DNA of 64,000 nucleotides, taken from Trichobilharzia regenti. Its lineage: Eukaryota; Platyhelminthes; Trematoda; Strigeidida; Schistosomatidae. The notes under the pieces were generated by a model. That model did no database searches. It saw nothing but the letters and a program-made list of their open reading frames with translations, and had not been told where the DNA came from. Below, piece after piece: positions 51,542 through 64,000 of the stretch; within the stretch, counting starts at the first letter, position 1, and every line of letters begins with the position of its first letter. Made by a program: the position numbers and the translations under genes. Location: NCBI GenBank assembly GCA_944472135.2, contig OX235270.1, forward strand, positions 119,489,842 through 119,553,841. The letters are read 5' to 3'.

Positions 51542-54500
51542 GCTGAAGGCATATGAGGCGATAGTATCAAAATTCTGCCGGATGATAGAGACACTCAGAA
51601 TTCAGGAAGTAGCTCTAAGATGTTTTCATAAATTTTTGATCTTTTCATCAGTGTGTATTATACGACTGTCATAGGCTTTAGTTTAGAATTCAGTTTGAAA
51701 GGTCACCCAACATTTTCACACAATTATTGCATGGTACACTAGATACGTTGAGGTGAACATTATAAGCTTATTTGTGATCAGCAAGAATTAGTTTTTTAAA
51801 TGATGACAAATAATAGTCATACAAGTGTCGAAGTTGTTACAGCATGCTGACGTGGATAAGTACATTGCATTCATGTAACCGGGGTCACCTGAAGCCTTGA
51901 CTTAACGCCGAAATTTTAGATCACAGAAATCAAACACGCTGCTTTAGATCTTGGCCAAGAGGCTAATTTTTATGTTGCTAAATGTGTGAAATTCTATCCA
52001 TTTTCGTAAATAACTTTGATCACTCAATTACTACTTTGCTCCTAACAGCTAATGAAGCGATTACTTATTTGTTAAAGTGTATTTATTTGAATTTTAAGCG
52101 TTTCATGTGATAACTTATTGATTGTTTCATTGATCGTTGTGCTGATATGACACTTACATAATAGCAAGTCTATTTTTTAATGGTTGGCATATCACGTTGG
52201 TATATCGGAACTCTTTCACTGACACTGAATCTCATTAGCTAAAATGACCGTCTACATATTTCCATCAATTCTGGCATACAAAAGTTGAGTTGTTGTGCTA
52301 GCCATCAAATGCTTCGATCAAGAACAGCTTTACTTGCGCTTGTATCTACGTCACTGATATACACCGTCATAGGTATTGTCACAATGAAGCAATCACGATT
52401 TATGATGATTACTTCTCACAAACTGGCGAAGTATATACGTCGCTGGTACTTTCGGCAGCCTAATCACTACCACTGGTTATTTGATGCAGTTAGTTTTCAT
52501 GAACAACTTAACCAATTCATAAGTGATTGCGGGTTATGTACAAGTTGCCCTTAAACTACTTTTCACACTATCTTCTGTATAACGACCTAATCATTCAGTC
52601 ACACGAATCTGCAGCCTGGCAGTCGAGGAAATTCCCTGCACATTTACCAGCTGGTCGCAACTACCTCAACAGCAAAAATCATGACAGGAATGGGTTAAAG
52701 TAATGGGTAGGCTGGGGAGGGTGGCATACGCTGCTGAGAAGATGTTTCAACTAGTGAAAAGCACTGCATCCCCTTGACATTATACCACAATGCAGTTTTC
52801 TTATCCGTATTCGACGCAACTAGTCCGTAAGCTAAAAGAAACTGAACTGCAGACTGGATGTTCTTTTCTAAGTTTGTATATTACGACTGACTTATTATTC
52901 ATCAGTAACCTAAGTGGGTGACCCAAATGTTAACTGGGGCAGTTCATTATCCCGTAATTACTGTTGTCTATTGTAGGCATGCAAACTTGCCCCACTTTAC
53001 AAGCATATGAGGTGACTAATGGTAATGGATAATGGTGCTTTTAATCAACCGACTGTCAGTAACACCGGGTGGATACAGGAAGCAAGACATAAAAATTAAT
53101 GACAGCGTATGTAATGTAGTCATTGGACGTTGAATAATTTGCATTGAGAGTTTTATAGTCAGAGGGAAGTTTCTGGTGTAAAAGAAAAAATTATAAGCAC
53201 AACTGCGGAATTTCAGACGGGGTTTCATGCATTTGTACGGGTGTAAAGGGATAAGTCTTTCCACATTACATATCCATTGTATCTTTGGGCGAAGGCCATA
53301 TCAGAGTGGCTTTTCGAAAAATCTAAACCAGCTGACTAATGGCGCGAGAAAGAAAGAAATGGGAATTAGTACATCAGTTTGTGTATGAAGTCGTTGACTT
53401 CAGTTCTCAGTACGGTTCAGAGAGCGGGAGTTGTTTTAGTGCCTGGAATATTGTTGGTCCATGTCACGTGTACCCAAACTATTGCGATTCTAATTGTGCT
53501 TGTGCTTTTGTGAGTTATTATGTTAAAGAATATCTGTATTTTAACCTATGAACTTATTTCGACGTATAGTTCATAGTATTCATATTGGCTGACTGTTTTC
53601 CTATTGGAAGACATGCGTTTTCTCAAATATATGAATATATTTCAATTGCACATACATATGAATTTATATATGTATTTTAGCTTACAAATGTAATGGCTAG
53701 GGATACATCTTTTTCTTTTGTTTGCAACGGTAGAATGGGAAAGCTGTGTTTGTGATTTGTATTCGTATATTCCCATACGTTTTATGTCATTCTTTTCAGT
53801 CAACATTTTCTTTCCTTCAACATTATATATTGGGGAAAACCAAGCTTTCTGGGAAACTTTATTTTTATTTCCATGTGCAAGATCACAACTATTTCGCACC
53901 GTTTTGACGAAGTCGTGTAAATATAAAGTGACACTTTTTGAGTACACACAGCATTCGGGCACCTAAATTCATACTTGATGCGTGAAGGCTGTCTTAATAA
54001 TGAGATTTGTCTCAGACTTATATCACAATTTGATTTTTTATTAACTGATGACAGAAGGCTTGAAGCCCATGGTAATACTTTTCTGATGAGTTTCTACGTT
54101 TGTTTTAACCCTTTCTAAACGATTCAGTTTAAGGTACTAAGATTACTTCTTGGACTCTGTTCGAAGACGTTTTGACTTGGTAGAAGAACCAATTTTACAC
54201 AGCGACATAGTTTTTCTTTGGTTTCAAACTGACTTGCTATGTCCTCTGAGATGTTTTATCTAGTGGGAAGGAAAAAAGATAATTCAGATCCATAGTCCTG
54301 TCTTACGGTTTTAAGCTTTATAGTGAAATTTATATGATAAGGAGAAGAGAATTAAACTGTTTAGCAATTTATTGCGTTATAAATTTATCATATCATGAAG
54401 CATACATGTTGGCTTCCTTTGACCCTTTCTTAGTATATGGTACAAAATGTACTACAAGCATATCGCTAAAGTACGTGTTGAATAGCTTCCACATGAAGAA

Positions 54501-56599
54501 AATCTTACCATCAGTAAATGTAACTTTCTTGATCATCACTTAACACTAAAAACAAAAAATTTAGCGAACCACTTAATTTGTATGTGGGAAAGATAAATCA
54601 AAAAGAATTCATTTAACTATTTTGTAAGCGTTGATTTGGAATAGAAACACATGCGCTTTTAAATGATTCTTATCCAGTTCGCCTAGTCTGTGTTCATCAT
54701 TGTCTGTTATTTTAACAAAGAACTGTACGCTTCCTTGCATTTCTTGTTTCTATCTATGTGGTTAATGAGTTGTGGCAAATTAAACTACTGCACATACAGG
54801 TAGGGATCTGCGTTGAAATTTAGTCCAGTTTATAACTATTTTTAATTTTTCTCACAATACACTATTCAGTAGAGCTCACTGAGCAGAAAACTTGGTCATA
54901 TTACTTGTGATTGATTTGGGATAAAGTAGAACCTTTCTGCTGAGCTGCTGATTTATACGAAAATAGTTGATCATTGACTTTTATAGCACTCAAGACAAAG
55001 TTATCACAAAATTTTAATTGTAAAGCTCACACCGAAAAGTAATGGAAGAAATAAGTTAAGATCATTATTATCCCTTCATAATTTGAAGAAGCTATGCAGA
55101 AAGAGTACTTTGAAATCCTCCGACTTTTAAAATGAAAATTTGCTGGCATCATTCATCTTGTTTTCTGCTTTTTGCTTATGTTTCTTTGTTTTTTAATTAC
55201 ATCAGAGCTTATTGTGTGTAGGTGCGGATCATCGCCTAGCAATCTCTTGTTTATTATTATCTATCTCTCACGTCGTTCTTACTCAGATTGACTCAAGTTT
55301 GTTCCTAATATTTCTTACGCGTTCTCGAATCGGAACACGAAGTTTTAAGAGCACAGCTTTTAAAAAGCTGATCCACCATATGCAAAACAGATGGTTGACG
55401 CTGATTTCTTAGACGACGTGGTGCTGTGGGGCGGGAATTCTGAAAAACTCAGCACTGCGTAAATTACTGAACCAAAATCTGAATTTACTATTAGCAAATA
55501 TAATTCGATGTTACAAAACTGATCTCCATCAATCCCTAGTTCATGGACAGGTAGTAATTCTCTTCTAAACTTTGTCCACTTCACTTACTTGGAAAATTTA
55601 ATCACCTTAGGTCCAGGGTTCTACTTTAATTTATGTACCTGTAGACACCTATTTCAATGGGATACTACTGAAATGTCTCTCACTTCGTATAGGCCCACAA
55701 TAACGCAGACATCTAATATTTATTATTTTCAGGTTTTGAAGAATCGCACTAAAATTTATCCTACTATTCCTCCTGATTTCACATTCATCCTCTTTGATTA
55801 AAATGAATTTGAGGTTTCTACTTAAAAGTGAAACACCTTGTATGAATTTTTTAAGTCTACTGCTTTTGAGAAGGTTGATGCTAGCTTTAGTTGCATAGAA
55901 CTCAAAATATTTCACTTCAGCATTCAGAAATTTATCGGTGTTATATTTTTAGTTCGTGTTACTTAGTATTATTTTGAAGGTTAAAGCTACAGAAGATTGT
56001 TCTTATGCTAAGCTACGGCTCTTATATACCAAGTAATCAATTGATCGATGGGTTGTATACTATTTACTTCTCAAGGCCTCATAACTGGCTAACTAGTAGT
56101 TGTGTCTGTATGCCACGTAGGAGTTCCTTTTATCTTACTTTGAGACTGTGAAAATGGCCTAGGAAAGTAGAAGAAAAATATATTAGAGGTTCTTTACCGT
56201 AACTATGTCCTGATTAGGTAAGGCAACCTGGTAATGAGTTAGTTAAGGAGGAAATGCCAATAAATAAGCCCATGAAACCCTATCTGCCTAGGACACGCCG
56301 TGTGTATATAGAACTGTTTCTTGACGAGCTTTAAAATTAATTTGGAGATCTAGGAATAGTCAAATTGGATCCTGATGTCAATCCATGAAGTCAATGATTT
56401 TTGGTTGAAGGGATCTGTCTGTCTGGATTCAACATAGAACTCGGCATGAAGTGCAGCAGTTCGAGTTGCCACCTTCCAAATAGCACACAGAAGTAGACAA
56501 GAAGATGAGTGAAGAGAATCAATAGTTTGACAGGTATAAGAGCGAAACAGAATGGGTAATGGTAGAAAGGAATATGAAAGATTACAGAGACTGAATACA
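51542..56599. other. Long AT-rich stretch, no supported gene
   Basis: Open frames of 60-106 codons occur on both strands (for example 52285-52554, 53339-53551, 53642-53962 and 55589-55801), but none shows a recognisable domain or conserved motif. No RNA gene, SINE or LINE relic was recognised. Probably intergenic or intronic. Confidence 0.4.
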
Positions 56600-57728
56600 T
56601 CTGCGCTGGCGATTGACAACGATTTTGAGCCATGTCACCTATTGTCTCCAGCCATTGATTCCTAGAGTCCCGAGGGCCCCAACCCGGAAGTCTGCATCTC
56701 CCTACCTGACTCAGTTTAACTGTCAAGGATTTCATGGATTGATGCCATGTTTTTGTTTGGCCACCACTTACTCTTTTCCAACTTGCGCGTACATCAGCTA
56801 GTAATGCCCATCGGGGGAGGCGATGATTAGGCATGCGCAGCATGTGACCTAGCCATCTTAGTCTATGTAACTTTATAGACTCGTCGATTGATTTTCCCTT
56901 TTTGCCCAACACTACGCCTAACGTCAACATTACTTACCTTATTAAACCACCTGACGTGAGACAGAGATCGTAGACATCTATGATCGAAAGCAGCCAACCT
57001 TTTCATGTCTTCAACTCGTATTGGCCATGTTTCAGAGCCATAGAGAAGGATGGAGCGAACTGCTGAGTAGTACACACGTCCCTTGGTTGATAGCCGGATG
57101 TCACGCCTACGCCAGAGATGGCGTAAGTTAGCGAAAGCAGCTGGGGCTTTATGGATCCTTGCTGAGATTTCGTCGCTAATCAGTCCATTGGTGCTGATAC
57201 AACTTCCCAAATAGGTGAAGTGGTCAACATGTTCTATCACTTCACTCCCTATCACTAATCTAGGAGTTGACGTAGTTCAGTCCTGTAGCAGCATCTTACA
57301 TTTTACAGGGGCGAATCGCATGCCAAACATACGAAGATTGTTGATTAAGGTATTCAGAAGACTCTACATTTTGTTAGCATCCTCCCCTAACACGACTATG
57401 TCATCTGCATATTCTAAGTCCGTAAGACTATTCCCTGTTAACAAGTCGACTCCTAAGTCGTTACGTTCAGTTAAGGATACTTCCATCAGCATATCTATGA
57501 CGGAGTTAAACAGGAATGGAGAAGTGGACATCCCTGTCGGACATCACTGGTTGTTATCAATTCAGATGACAATTCCTCATAAGCCCTTATATGACTACGT
57601 GAGTTTGAATAGAGTGCCTTGATTAGTGCAATATACTTTCTTGGCACTCCAAGGCTGAAGGGATAGCGTACATTACCTGAATGTGGCCACTGCAACTTTG
57701 AGAACCGTCCACAATATCCGAAATGCAA
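56600..57728 (-). pseudogene. RTE-type LINE relic, RT core to C-terminus
   Basis: On the minus strand: LGVPRKYIALIKALYSNSRS, SDVRQGCP, then in another frame LTDLEYADDIVVLGEDA (catalytic YADD, near 57385-57420). Next come HVDHFTYLGSCISTNGLISD, FANLRHLWRRRDIRLSTKGR, SILLYGSETWPIRVEDMKRL, ESIKLHRLRWLGHMLRMPNH, WHQSMKSLTVKLSQVG and RNQWLETIGDMAQNRCQ. Shifts occur after RQGCP, near 57280 and near 56900. 5'-truncated and inactive. Same family as the relic at 16545, different from the SR2-like family. Confidence 0.85.
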
Positions 57729-58937
57729 TTACTTCCTAAATTCCAGATTTTGGAAATAGTTTTTAGTTTCCACTTAATTATTCTTCCTTTAGTACTCATT
57801 CCTTGTCATTATTCAGATTCTGGAAATATTTACCAACTTTCGTCAATTTTTCTTCTCTATTGTGCATTTTTATCCATTCTAGGTTTCATTCTATCCCTTG
57901 CCTCTACTTTTATTTGTACTTTTCTAATGTGATACAACTCCACGTGTCTTACCTTTATTAAAAGACCTACACGGTCACATTGGAGTTGTAGAAGACAAGA
58001 TACTTGGTAACGGAATGTTTGTTTAGAATTAGGTATCTCTGTATAGCGAAATTATGTACACCTTATCTCCAAATCATCATTTGCACTGATCTTCCGTGTT
58101 TCTTTGTCTTCCTTTTCACGCCTCCCATATTTTGCCGTAGGACTGAGTCATTTGCTCTCTTTGGCGTCAAGTATTTCTCCCTGTTATTGTGATATTTTCA
58201 TTAACGTCTCTTCATGTACTACTGATAAATCTTATCAGCAGCACGTTACAAGATTAGTCAGTCATCCTTACAGAAATTTGATTTTCATGTTATTTTACGG
58301 ACAATAATTTGACAAAAACTGTAATTCTTGAAACTATTTTGACATCTTGCCATTAGATACAAATACTAACTTCATATGAACATAAATAAATAGCTCCTGG
58401 AAATACCGTCGCCTCTGTAGCCTGCTCACTTAGGGACGTTTCATGATTCGGTTAATATTCATTCATTATTACGTTGTGTATCATTTTTAAACTTCTGAAC
58501 GTCTGTACAAAGATCAGTTTAACTATTGTTTCTCTTCTTAAAATTATGATTATTCATTCTTGTATCGTATATTATAGATGTGGCTACGTAGCTTAAGCGC
58601 TGGATTTTCTGCCGACGTATACGAATCTCCCTCTACCTGCTTTAGCATGGCGATCAGTTATTATCATTGGAAGTCACACAAAAATTGTGCCTCATAGCGT
58701 GATACTTTGGAAAAACTTCCGGCTAACTAATTTTTATCACATTTATGTGTTTCATCTTCTTTGATTTCTAACCGTTCAAACTTTGGTAACTTGAAATGCT
58801 GCATTCCTTTACGTAGTTTTCCAATAATTTGTCTGTCTGTCATGTGATATATTCTGTAGTAGTCGATGGAATTAATGATGATAAAGCCAATGCTTGTAAT
58901 AAGTTAGTAGGAAGCAACGCAAAGTACAAACAGCCTT
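57729..58937. other. AT-rich stretch, no supported gene
   Basis: No gene was seen. Around 58580-58650 the text TGGCTACGTAGCTTAAGCGC with a later ACGAATCTC resembles the A and B boxes of a decayed tRNA-type SINE, too weak to call. Confidence 0.35.
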
Positions 58938-59172
58938 TCTTTATTCCTTTTCGTTCCCACTGGAACATAGTGCTCCAAGCTAGAGGCTTGAAGTTTCGGT
59001 ATCAGTGGTGTTTATTATGTTTACGGGATGGCGTTGCTAGCCTCATGCCCAACCTTCCTTCTTTACCACTCTTATTACTGAATTAGCAAGGTAAAGGAGT
59101 GTGTCAGCCGGGGATCGAACACCGAAATATATGTGTGGTTGGCGAGCATTCTGCTGTTGTGCCACCGACGCA
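58938..59172 (-). repeat. tRNA-headed SINE, family C, with imperfect TSD
   Basis: Same order as 51308-51541, but retains the head end 'gccaccgacgcac'. The flanks AAGTACAAACAG (near 58921) and AAATACAAACGG (near 59176) form a 12-bp target duplication with two mismatches. Confidence 0.85.
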
Positions 59173-61049
59173 CTAAATACAAACGGTAGTTTTAAATATT
59201 TTTCTGTGCGAATTTACGACCGAAAGATATGTTCATTTACTGTTAGAACAGATGATGAAAAATGAAATGTAGCTCGAAGTGTCGAGGCTAAAAAAAAGTT
59301 AAAGTGAAGTAGGATTATTTAAGTGACTTCATTTTTTAAATTGACTTTTGTTCCCTTTGTGTTCAGTGAGCGTCGATAAATATCAGCTGTTAGTTTTACC
59401 GAGAATGTCATTATGGTCTGTCTTTAATAAAGATTCTTGTTTTTATTACGGTTACGATTAAAGACGTTACCAATGTCTAATTTGTGCATGCTTGAAATGA
59501 CTTCATGTTGGTGGAATTGTTTAGTCCACAGTGATAATGAACATGATGAAACTGAGAAGGAAGTTAACTGTTTCAGACTGTGAAATAAAACGAAGACAAA
59601 ATAGTGGTTACCAAATTCTAATGAATCTTTTAGATCATTTTAATGCATAAAATTGAAGGTACGCCTTATTAAATGTTTAGCCAAAGAAGTTAGTGGTTAG
59701 GACGGAAAATTTAATAGGGAGGATATTAGCGATTAAAGAACTATTATCACTGAAAAATGATCATTTAGGCGTCATTCCTAAGAAGTTTCAGAAATCAATG
59801 AAAAGAATTTGAGGCATCTACAAACTCACTTAAAGAAAATCTTTGCAGGTTTATAGATCTGTTGACAAGAAGTGATAAAATGCTCTATTATGTATAGTGT
59901 CTTACAGTAACTGTGACGCCAACTAAATAGGTCAAGTGTACCAGTCATTTTATTAGAGAATTGGTTACATTTTTGAATGACAGACCCTGACTAAATCAAT
60001 AACTATTCGTGTGCTTACACAATCATACAATAAAGTGAGATATAGTTGTTATGCAAGCTGGCAGAGGGAGTGAATGATCTTAAAGTCTCTGAATCAACAC
60101 CCCACACATACAGTAGGAATGGCAATGAATCGGTAGTAAGGATATAGGAAATGTTGCTATCACTAGGATCGAAAGATGAGAAGTAAGAGAAGTTGTATGA
60201 GTACCTTGATATGAGTGTGAGTAATACATGGTGTCCAAAACATCTCTAGTGGATAATACTGAATCATTATGCTTTATATCAAATGAATTTCTTATGAGAT
60301 TATACTGTACCACAGCACTGAATTTCAATTCCTGTAACAAAAGCCAATGAGCATAACGCTGAGGGAAAACTAAATCATAAGTTAATCACATCAAGCAAAA
60401 AGTAGTTTTTTACAGTTGCCAATAAACTGAGATGCATAAGCTAATTGGGTTGTCAGAATTTATCATATATGATGATTGAGAACTAAATGGTATTGATACT
60501 TAACACAGAGTTTCTCTAGCTAAACAAGTGTATTTGAGACTGTGAAGAACAACATTGAACACCTAAAATAATTAGGCCATAGGTTATCTGTTCTCAGGTG
60601 AGAATTCAGCAATCCATGAAATTCTGCTGTCTTGTGATAATCACGAAGGAATTAGTGTATAATTACTCTACAGGCCTCACCAGAAGGAGTTTCCAGGAGT
60701 TATTGTAAACGAGGGAGATTTATGTATTGTTTTTGTTGAACCATTTACATCGTCTACCTAGACCCCACGAGATAACGAAATCTATTGGTTATTGATCACA
60801 AATCGCCAGCGGCTTCAGCAGATTTGCGCATATTGTTTGGTGATTTTTACTAATTTCACTGAATCAGACTATAGCTCTGCGTTACACACATTTCTTTATG
60901 AATATGCTGGGATTAGGTGCAATATTTAACTTCAGCCAGACGTACTTTATTATGAATAAAAAGGTACTGTTCGTAAATCTAGAATTCAGGGAAGATGTAT
61001 GGGCGAAAAGGCTAAGGAATTCCTTAATTTGTGTTCACCATAGAAAATG
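59173..61049. other. AT-rich stretch, no supported gene
   Basis: Nothing was recognised apart from short open frames without motifs. Confidence 0.4.
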
Positions 61050-61600
61050 CTTCAGAATTGGAAAGACAAGACAGACTTTCATTAATCTGAAGTCAATGTG
61101 GAAATCTTCTGCACTCATCATGAAGAACAAAATTAGAACTTCCAAAACTAATGTCAAGTCAATTTTTCTTTATGGATCAGAAACTTTGCACCAACGTCAC
61201 GAAAATCACTTCAAAACGGACTTCAGAATTTCATCAGCAGCTGCCTTCACTGGTTGTATGCTGAAGATCAGATAGTCAGAAAGAATTCTCGACAAGACAC
61301 TCTGGGGACGAACCGACCAAGAGTCTATTGTTTAACAAATATTCCGAAGAAAGTGGAAATGGACCGGACACGCTAAGCAGACCATTGAGTGACATCGCGC
61401 TCCAGGCCATAGCTCGAGTGGAACTCAAAGAGGAAACAACGAGTTGGGCTTGGTCTGAGGGTGACATGGTGGAGATCGTACAGGGAGGAGATGAGAGCCT
61501 ATGGACATTCGTGGGGCCAGCTGAAAAGGACTTCAGAGGACGGGACAAAATGGGGATGAGTTGTTGAAGCCCTATTTTCCTCTAAACACCCATAACGTAG
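61050..61600 (+). pseudogene. SR2-like RTE LINE relic, 3' part
   Basis: Reads IGKTRQTFINLKSMWKSSAL, IMKNKIRTSKTNVKSIFLYG with SETL, then FTGCMLKIR, LWGRTDQESIV, HAKQTIE and ELLKPYF. These parallel the C-terminal part of the element at 36746-37363. Stops and shifts; strongly 5'-truncated; ends near 'ttgaagccctattttcctct'. Confidence 0.8.
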
Positions 61601-62054
61601 TAAGTTATGCTAGATAAAATGTTTTGTGTAGTTGAATTCCGACTCATATCCCCCTTCGCACCAATAACTCCTTAGTACACAATGCATGAAATTATCTTCT
61701 TTGACCCTGTAATTTGTACTTATAAATTGTCGGTTGTATTTGGCGTTTATTTCTCATACTGACCTTGAAAGTATACTGTCTTTAGTTATTTCTTTTCTTA
61801 ATGTGACTTCCACGCAAATTCTTTCTATCACTGTGTGGTTGTGTACTTTTTAGTTTGTTTACTGTATTTAATTTCATTTCTGTTATGTTTTTTATTCTTT
61901 TCATTATTCACCGTCTTCTTTTGTCGATTCCTTTTGTGTATGTTTCCTTTTTATCATATGACTAAATTTATTGCCCGATCACCATGTAGTTATTGAAAAA
62001 GAAAGGTCACTTTGAAAATTTCAGATTTACGAAAGAAAACATTGTGGAATTTTC
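61601..62054. other. Spacer, nothing recognised
   Basis: T-rich, with no gene or repeat seen. Confidence 0.4.
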
Positions 62055-62330
62055 AAGTGTTGGTTTGTTGGAATATGATTGGTTTCAGGATTTCATCATG
62101 AACTGACATTGGTTAGAGAACCATTGGAAAACCAACAGGGAGTACTGGACAACTGTTTCGTCCTAGTTTGGGACTCTTCATAAGTACGCACTCACCACCA
62201 CGGTTCGAACCCAGGACCTTCCGGTTACAAGGCGAGCTCGTATACCATTAAGCCACTGGGACCCGATCCAATGGCCCACGAATTCTAACTTCTGACAATT
62301 CACGACATAGCGCGACCCCAGCCAATGTCT
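62055..62330 (-). repeat. Sm-alpha-type SINE, head and body
   Basis: On the minus strand: upstream part, tRNA-like head (TGGCTTAATGG A box; GGGTTCGAACC B box), hammerhead region, and 3' part ('ccaatgtcagttcatgatga', 'aatcctgaaaccaatc'). The best-organised Sm-alpha copy in the window, and the reference for reading the rearranged copy at 13228-13530. Confidence 0.85.
62138..62192 (-). ncRNA. Hammerhead ribozyme, mutated core
   Basis: The minus strand reads GTACTTATGAAGAGTCCCAA, then ACTAGGACGAAACAG and TTGTCCAGTAC. Stem II is GTCC/GGAC with loop CAAACTA, GAAAC is intact, and GTACT/AGTAC can form stem I. The core is CTTATGA instead of CTGATGA: the G needed for catalysis in hammerheads is lost, so it is probably inactive. 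Confidence 0.7.
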
Positions 62331-62489
62331 TCGGCGAGTATTTATCCTCACACCCAACCTGCTGCACCCTACTGGTCACCACTTCTCACTAGAACCCCAG
62401 GTAACTACCTACCTGAATAGAGCAAGTCGCTAATGAGCATTTCATTTTGGAATTTCTCCACTAATTGTGTATTTATATTTAATGTTACG

Positions 62490-63215
62490 TGAATTCGAAG
62501 ATTTACAGGTAAAAACCAACAATTAGGCAGAAGAAGCAACCAAGACAAAATTTTAAGTGAACATAGAGAAGGTAGACGTGATGATGTGCCTGACAAAATA
62601 TCAACAAAAACAAAGCACTATCAACGGAAGAAATTTAGCGGAAGCTGCTTCTTTCGCTTATCTAAGCAGCATCGTTTCAATGACAGTCGGTCCATATGAG
62701 AATGTCAAGTGCAGGTTCGTAGGAGCGAGGGGAACCGTCATCACTCTTAAATCAGTCTTCTGCAGTCAGCATAAAAAAAAAATTCGTATTTTTAACACCA
62801 ATATTTAGTCAGTTCTACTATATGGGTCAGAAACTTGGAGCGTGCATTTCCTACAGGCTTCAAACTTTTATGAACAGATTCCTTCACTGGCTTCATACTG
62901 AATATCAGATGGAGGGGCAGGAACAGTTAGCAACAAAAAAAGCAATCAAGAATCTATTGCTCAGTAAATATTTCGACAAAAATGGAGATGTATCGAATAC
63001 ATTCTGAGAAGACCGTCGAGTGACATCGCGTACCAGACCCTCGAGTGGAACCCGAGCAGGAAACGACGAGTTGGGCCTGGTCTGAGGGTGATATGGAGGA
63101 GGTTGTCTGGGGAGAAAATAAAAACCTATGGACAATAGTGGGACATGGTAAAGATGACTGCAGAAAAGGGGATGAAATGGGAGTGTGTTGTTGAAGTCCT
63201 ACTGCAATAATAATA
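62490..63215 (+). pseudogene. SR2-like RTE LINE relic, 3' part
   Basis: Begins where SR2-like RT ends (EDLQVKTNN.AEEATK, VNIEKVDVMM), then INGRNLAEAASFAYLSSIVS, VGARGTVITLKSVFCS, KKIRIFNTNI and LYGSETWS. It continues to 'ccctcgagtggaacccgagc', GRDELGLV-type remains and a short AATAATAATAA tail at 63205-63215. Matches 36620-37384 in order. Several shifts. Confidence 0.82.
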
Positions 63216-64000
63216 ACTGTGTACTTTGCAAATAGCAGAAAGCACTCATAGATCTCACTATATATTTAAATTGACGCTTTATGTACAAGTGTAACAGCAA
63301 TCACATTATATATAATGTCATAGGAAAAAGGCGTAGTACTTGAAAATCAGTCGGTTTTTTTCTAGCTAACATAAATTTGACCTGAATGCCTTTGAATTTT
63401 TGGAGGATTCATTGTTCTGAACTGATCATACACGACGTCCAGGTATTATTAAGTCAATGTCCTGTATACGAGGGTTTTCCAAAAAAAACTTGATTTATGG
63501 CTATAGACCTTCATTTGGTTTGCAGTTTATTGGCATGGCTATTGAATTCCTACTATTCGGTATTGTATTCCAATTGTGTTGTACTTGTTTTTAGTTTGAT
63601 GTAGCCAGCAGTATCAAATGACGTCATATATATACTACTGCTCAGTGTATGTCATCAATGAAATGCTTCAAAGACAAAATCTTTGAATCAAAACTATCAA
63701 ATTCGATAGGTCTAACAAACGCTTTGTTCATGCATTCATTTCTTTTCCGAATATAATAAGAATCGAAACTATATACCTATCATGTTGCCTTTTAGTTGCA
63801 TTTTTTGGAGGGAAATATCTTCTGGCACAATAATTCACAATCCAATTGTCTGAATACACAAACCCCATAATAAATGCCTAATATTTGTAGGAGTGAAAGT
63901 TACCTAGACAGGCTGTGTCCGAATTTTTGAATAGATTACTTATAAATAAGAGTAGTAGCTACTGTAGATTAAGTTGCAAAGAATTGTATTTCTCATGAGC
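63216..64000. other. AT-rich stretch, nothing recognised
   Basis: No gene or shared repeat was seen up to the window end. Confidence 0.4.

Noticed and set aside
52285..52554. 89-codon open frame with a hydrophobic N-terminal stretch
   Set aside because: Resembles a small membrane protein only superficially; no conserved motif or gene context.
58580..58650. Possible tRNA gene or SINE head (A-box and B-box-like words)
   Set aside because: Arms do not pair and the B box is degraded; too weak for a tRNA or a called SINE.
1..64000. CRISPR arrays, operons, bacterial-type genes, prophage
   Set aside because: No regularly spaced repeat-spacer arrays or bacterial gene organisation; all content fits a metazoan (fluke) chromosome.

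Overview
The window looks like a chromosomal piece of a blood-fluke genome (trematode, very probably Schistosoma). It is AT-rich, gene-poor and dominated by retroelement families typical of schistosomes: SR2-like RTE LINEs, CR1/Jockey-like LINEs, Ty3/gypsy and BEL/Pao LTR retrotransposons, a Penelope-like element, and tRNA-headed SINEs, including the hammerhead-carrying Sm-alpha type. Genus is inferred from families and style; no species marker was identified.

Layout. 1-13.2 kb: AT-rich intergenic or intronic DNA with a tRNA-type SINE flanked by a 13-bp target duplication (1.0 kb), an 18S rRNA 5'-end pseudogene (8.5 kb), a ~249-bp foldback element (10.0 kb), a decayed Penelope-like element (10.7-11.6 kb) and a SINE (11.9 kb). 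13.2-15.4 kb: a rearranged Sm-alpha SINE with a hammerhead core, then the one probable host gene part, a Ser/Thr/Asn-rich 3'-terminal exon followed by AATAAA signals. 16-27 kb: LINE relics, simple ATT-rich sequence and more SINEs.

27.05-50.8 kb is a stack of nested retrotransposons. A nearly complete gypsy element (27051-32216, 300-bp LTRs) abuts an older gypsy copy (32217-32835, resuming at 50338-50805). The older copy is split by a complete BEL/Pao element (32836-50337, 359-bp LTRs, 5-bp target duplication). The BEL element carries three insertions: an SR2-like RTE LINE (33840-37384, 11-bp target duplication), a U1 snRNA/SINE chimera (39327-39690), and a 5'-truncated CR1-like LINE (41392-48246). 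That last LINE is itself split by a second CR1-like LINE (42716-46391) with an intact 936-codon endonuclease-RT ORF. Removing each insert restores the reading frame of its host element, which fixes the order of events.

50.8-64 kb returns to AT-rich DNA with SINEs, a minus-strand RTE-type relic (56.6-57.7 kb), two SR2-like 3' relics and another Sm-alpha copy.

The observations most worth following are the U1 snRNA-SINE chimera, the shared 3' tail of the SINE and the intact CR1-like LINE (a likely SINE/LINE partnership), and a canonical -1 frameshift signal (GGGAAAC plus stem-loop) at the gypsy gag-pol overlap. Three later gypsy pol frameshifts all look like loss of one C from a C-run, so they may be consensus errors rather than real mutations.
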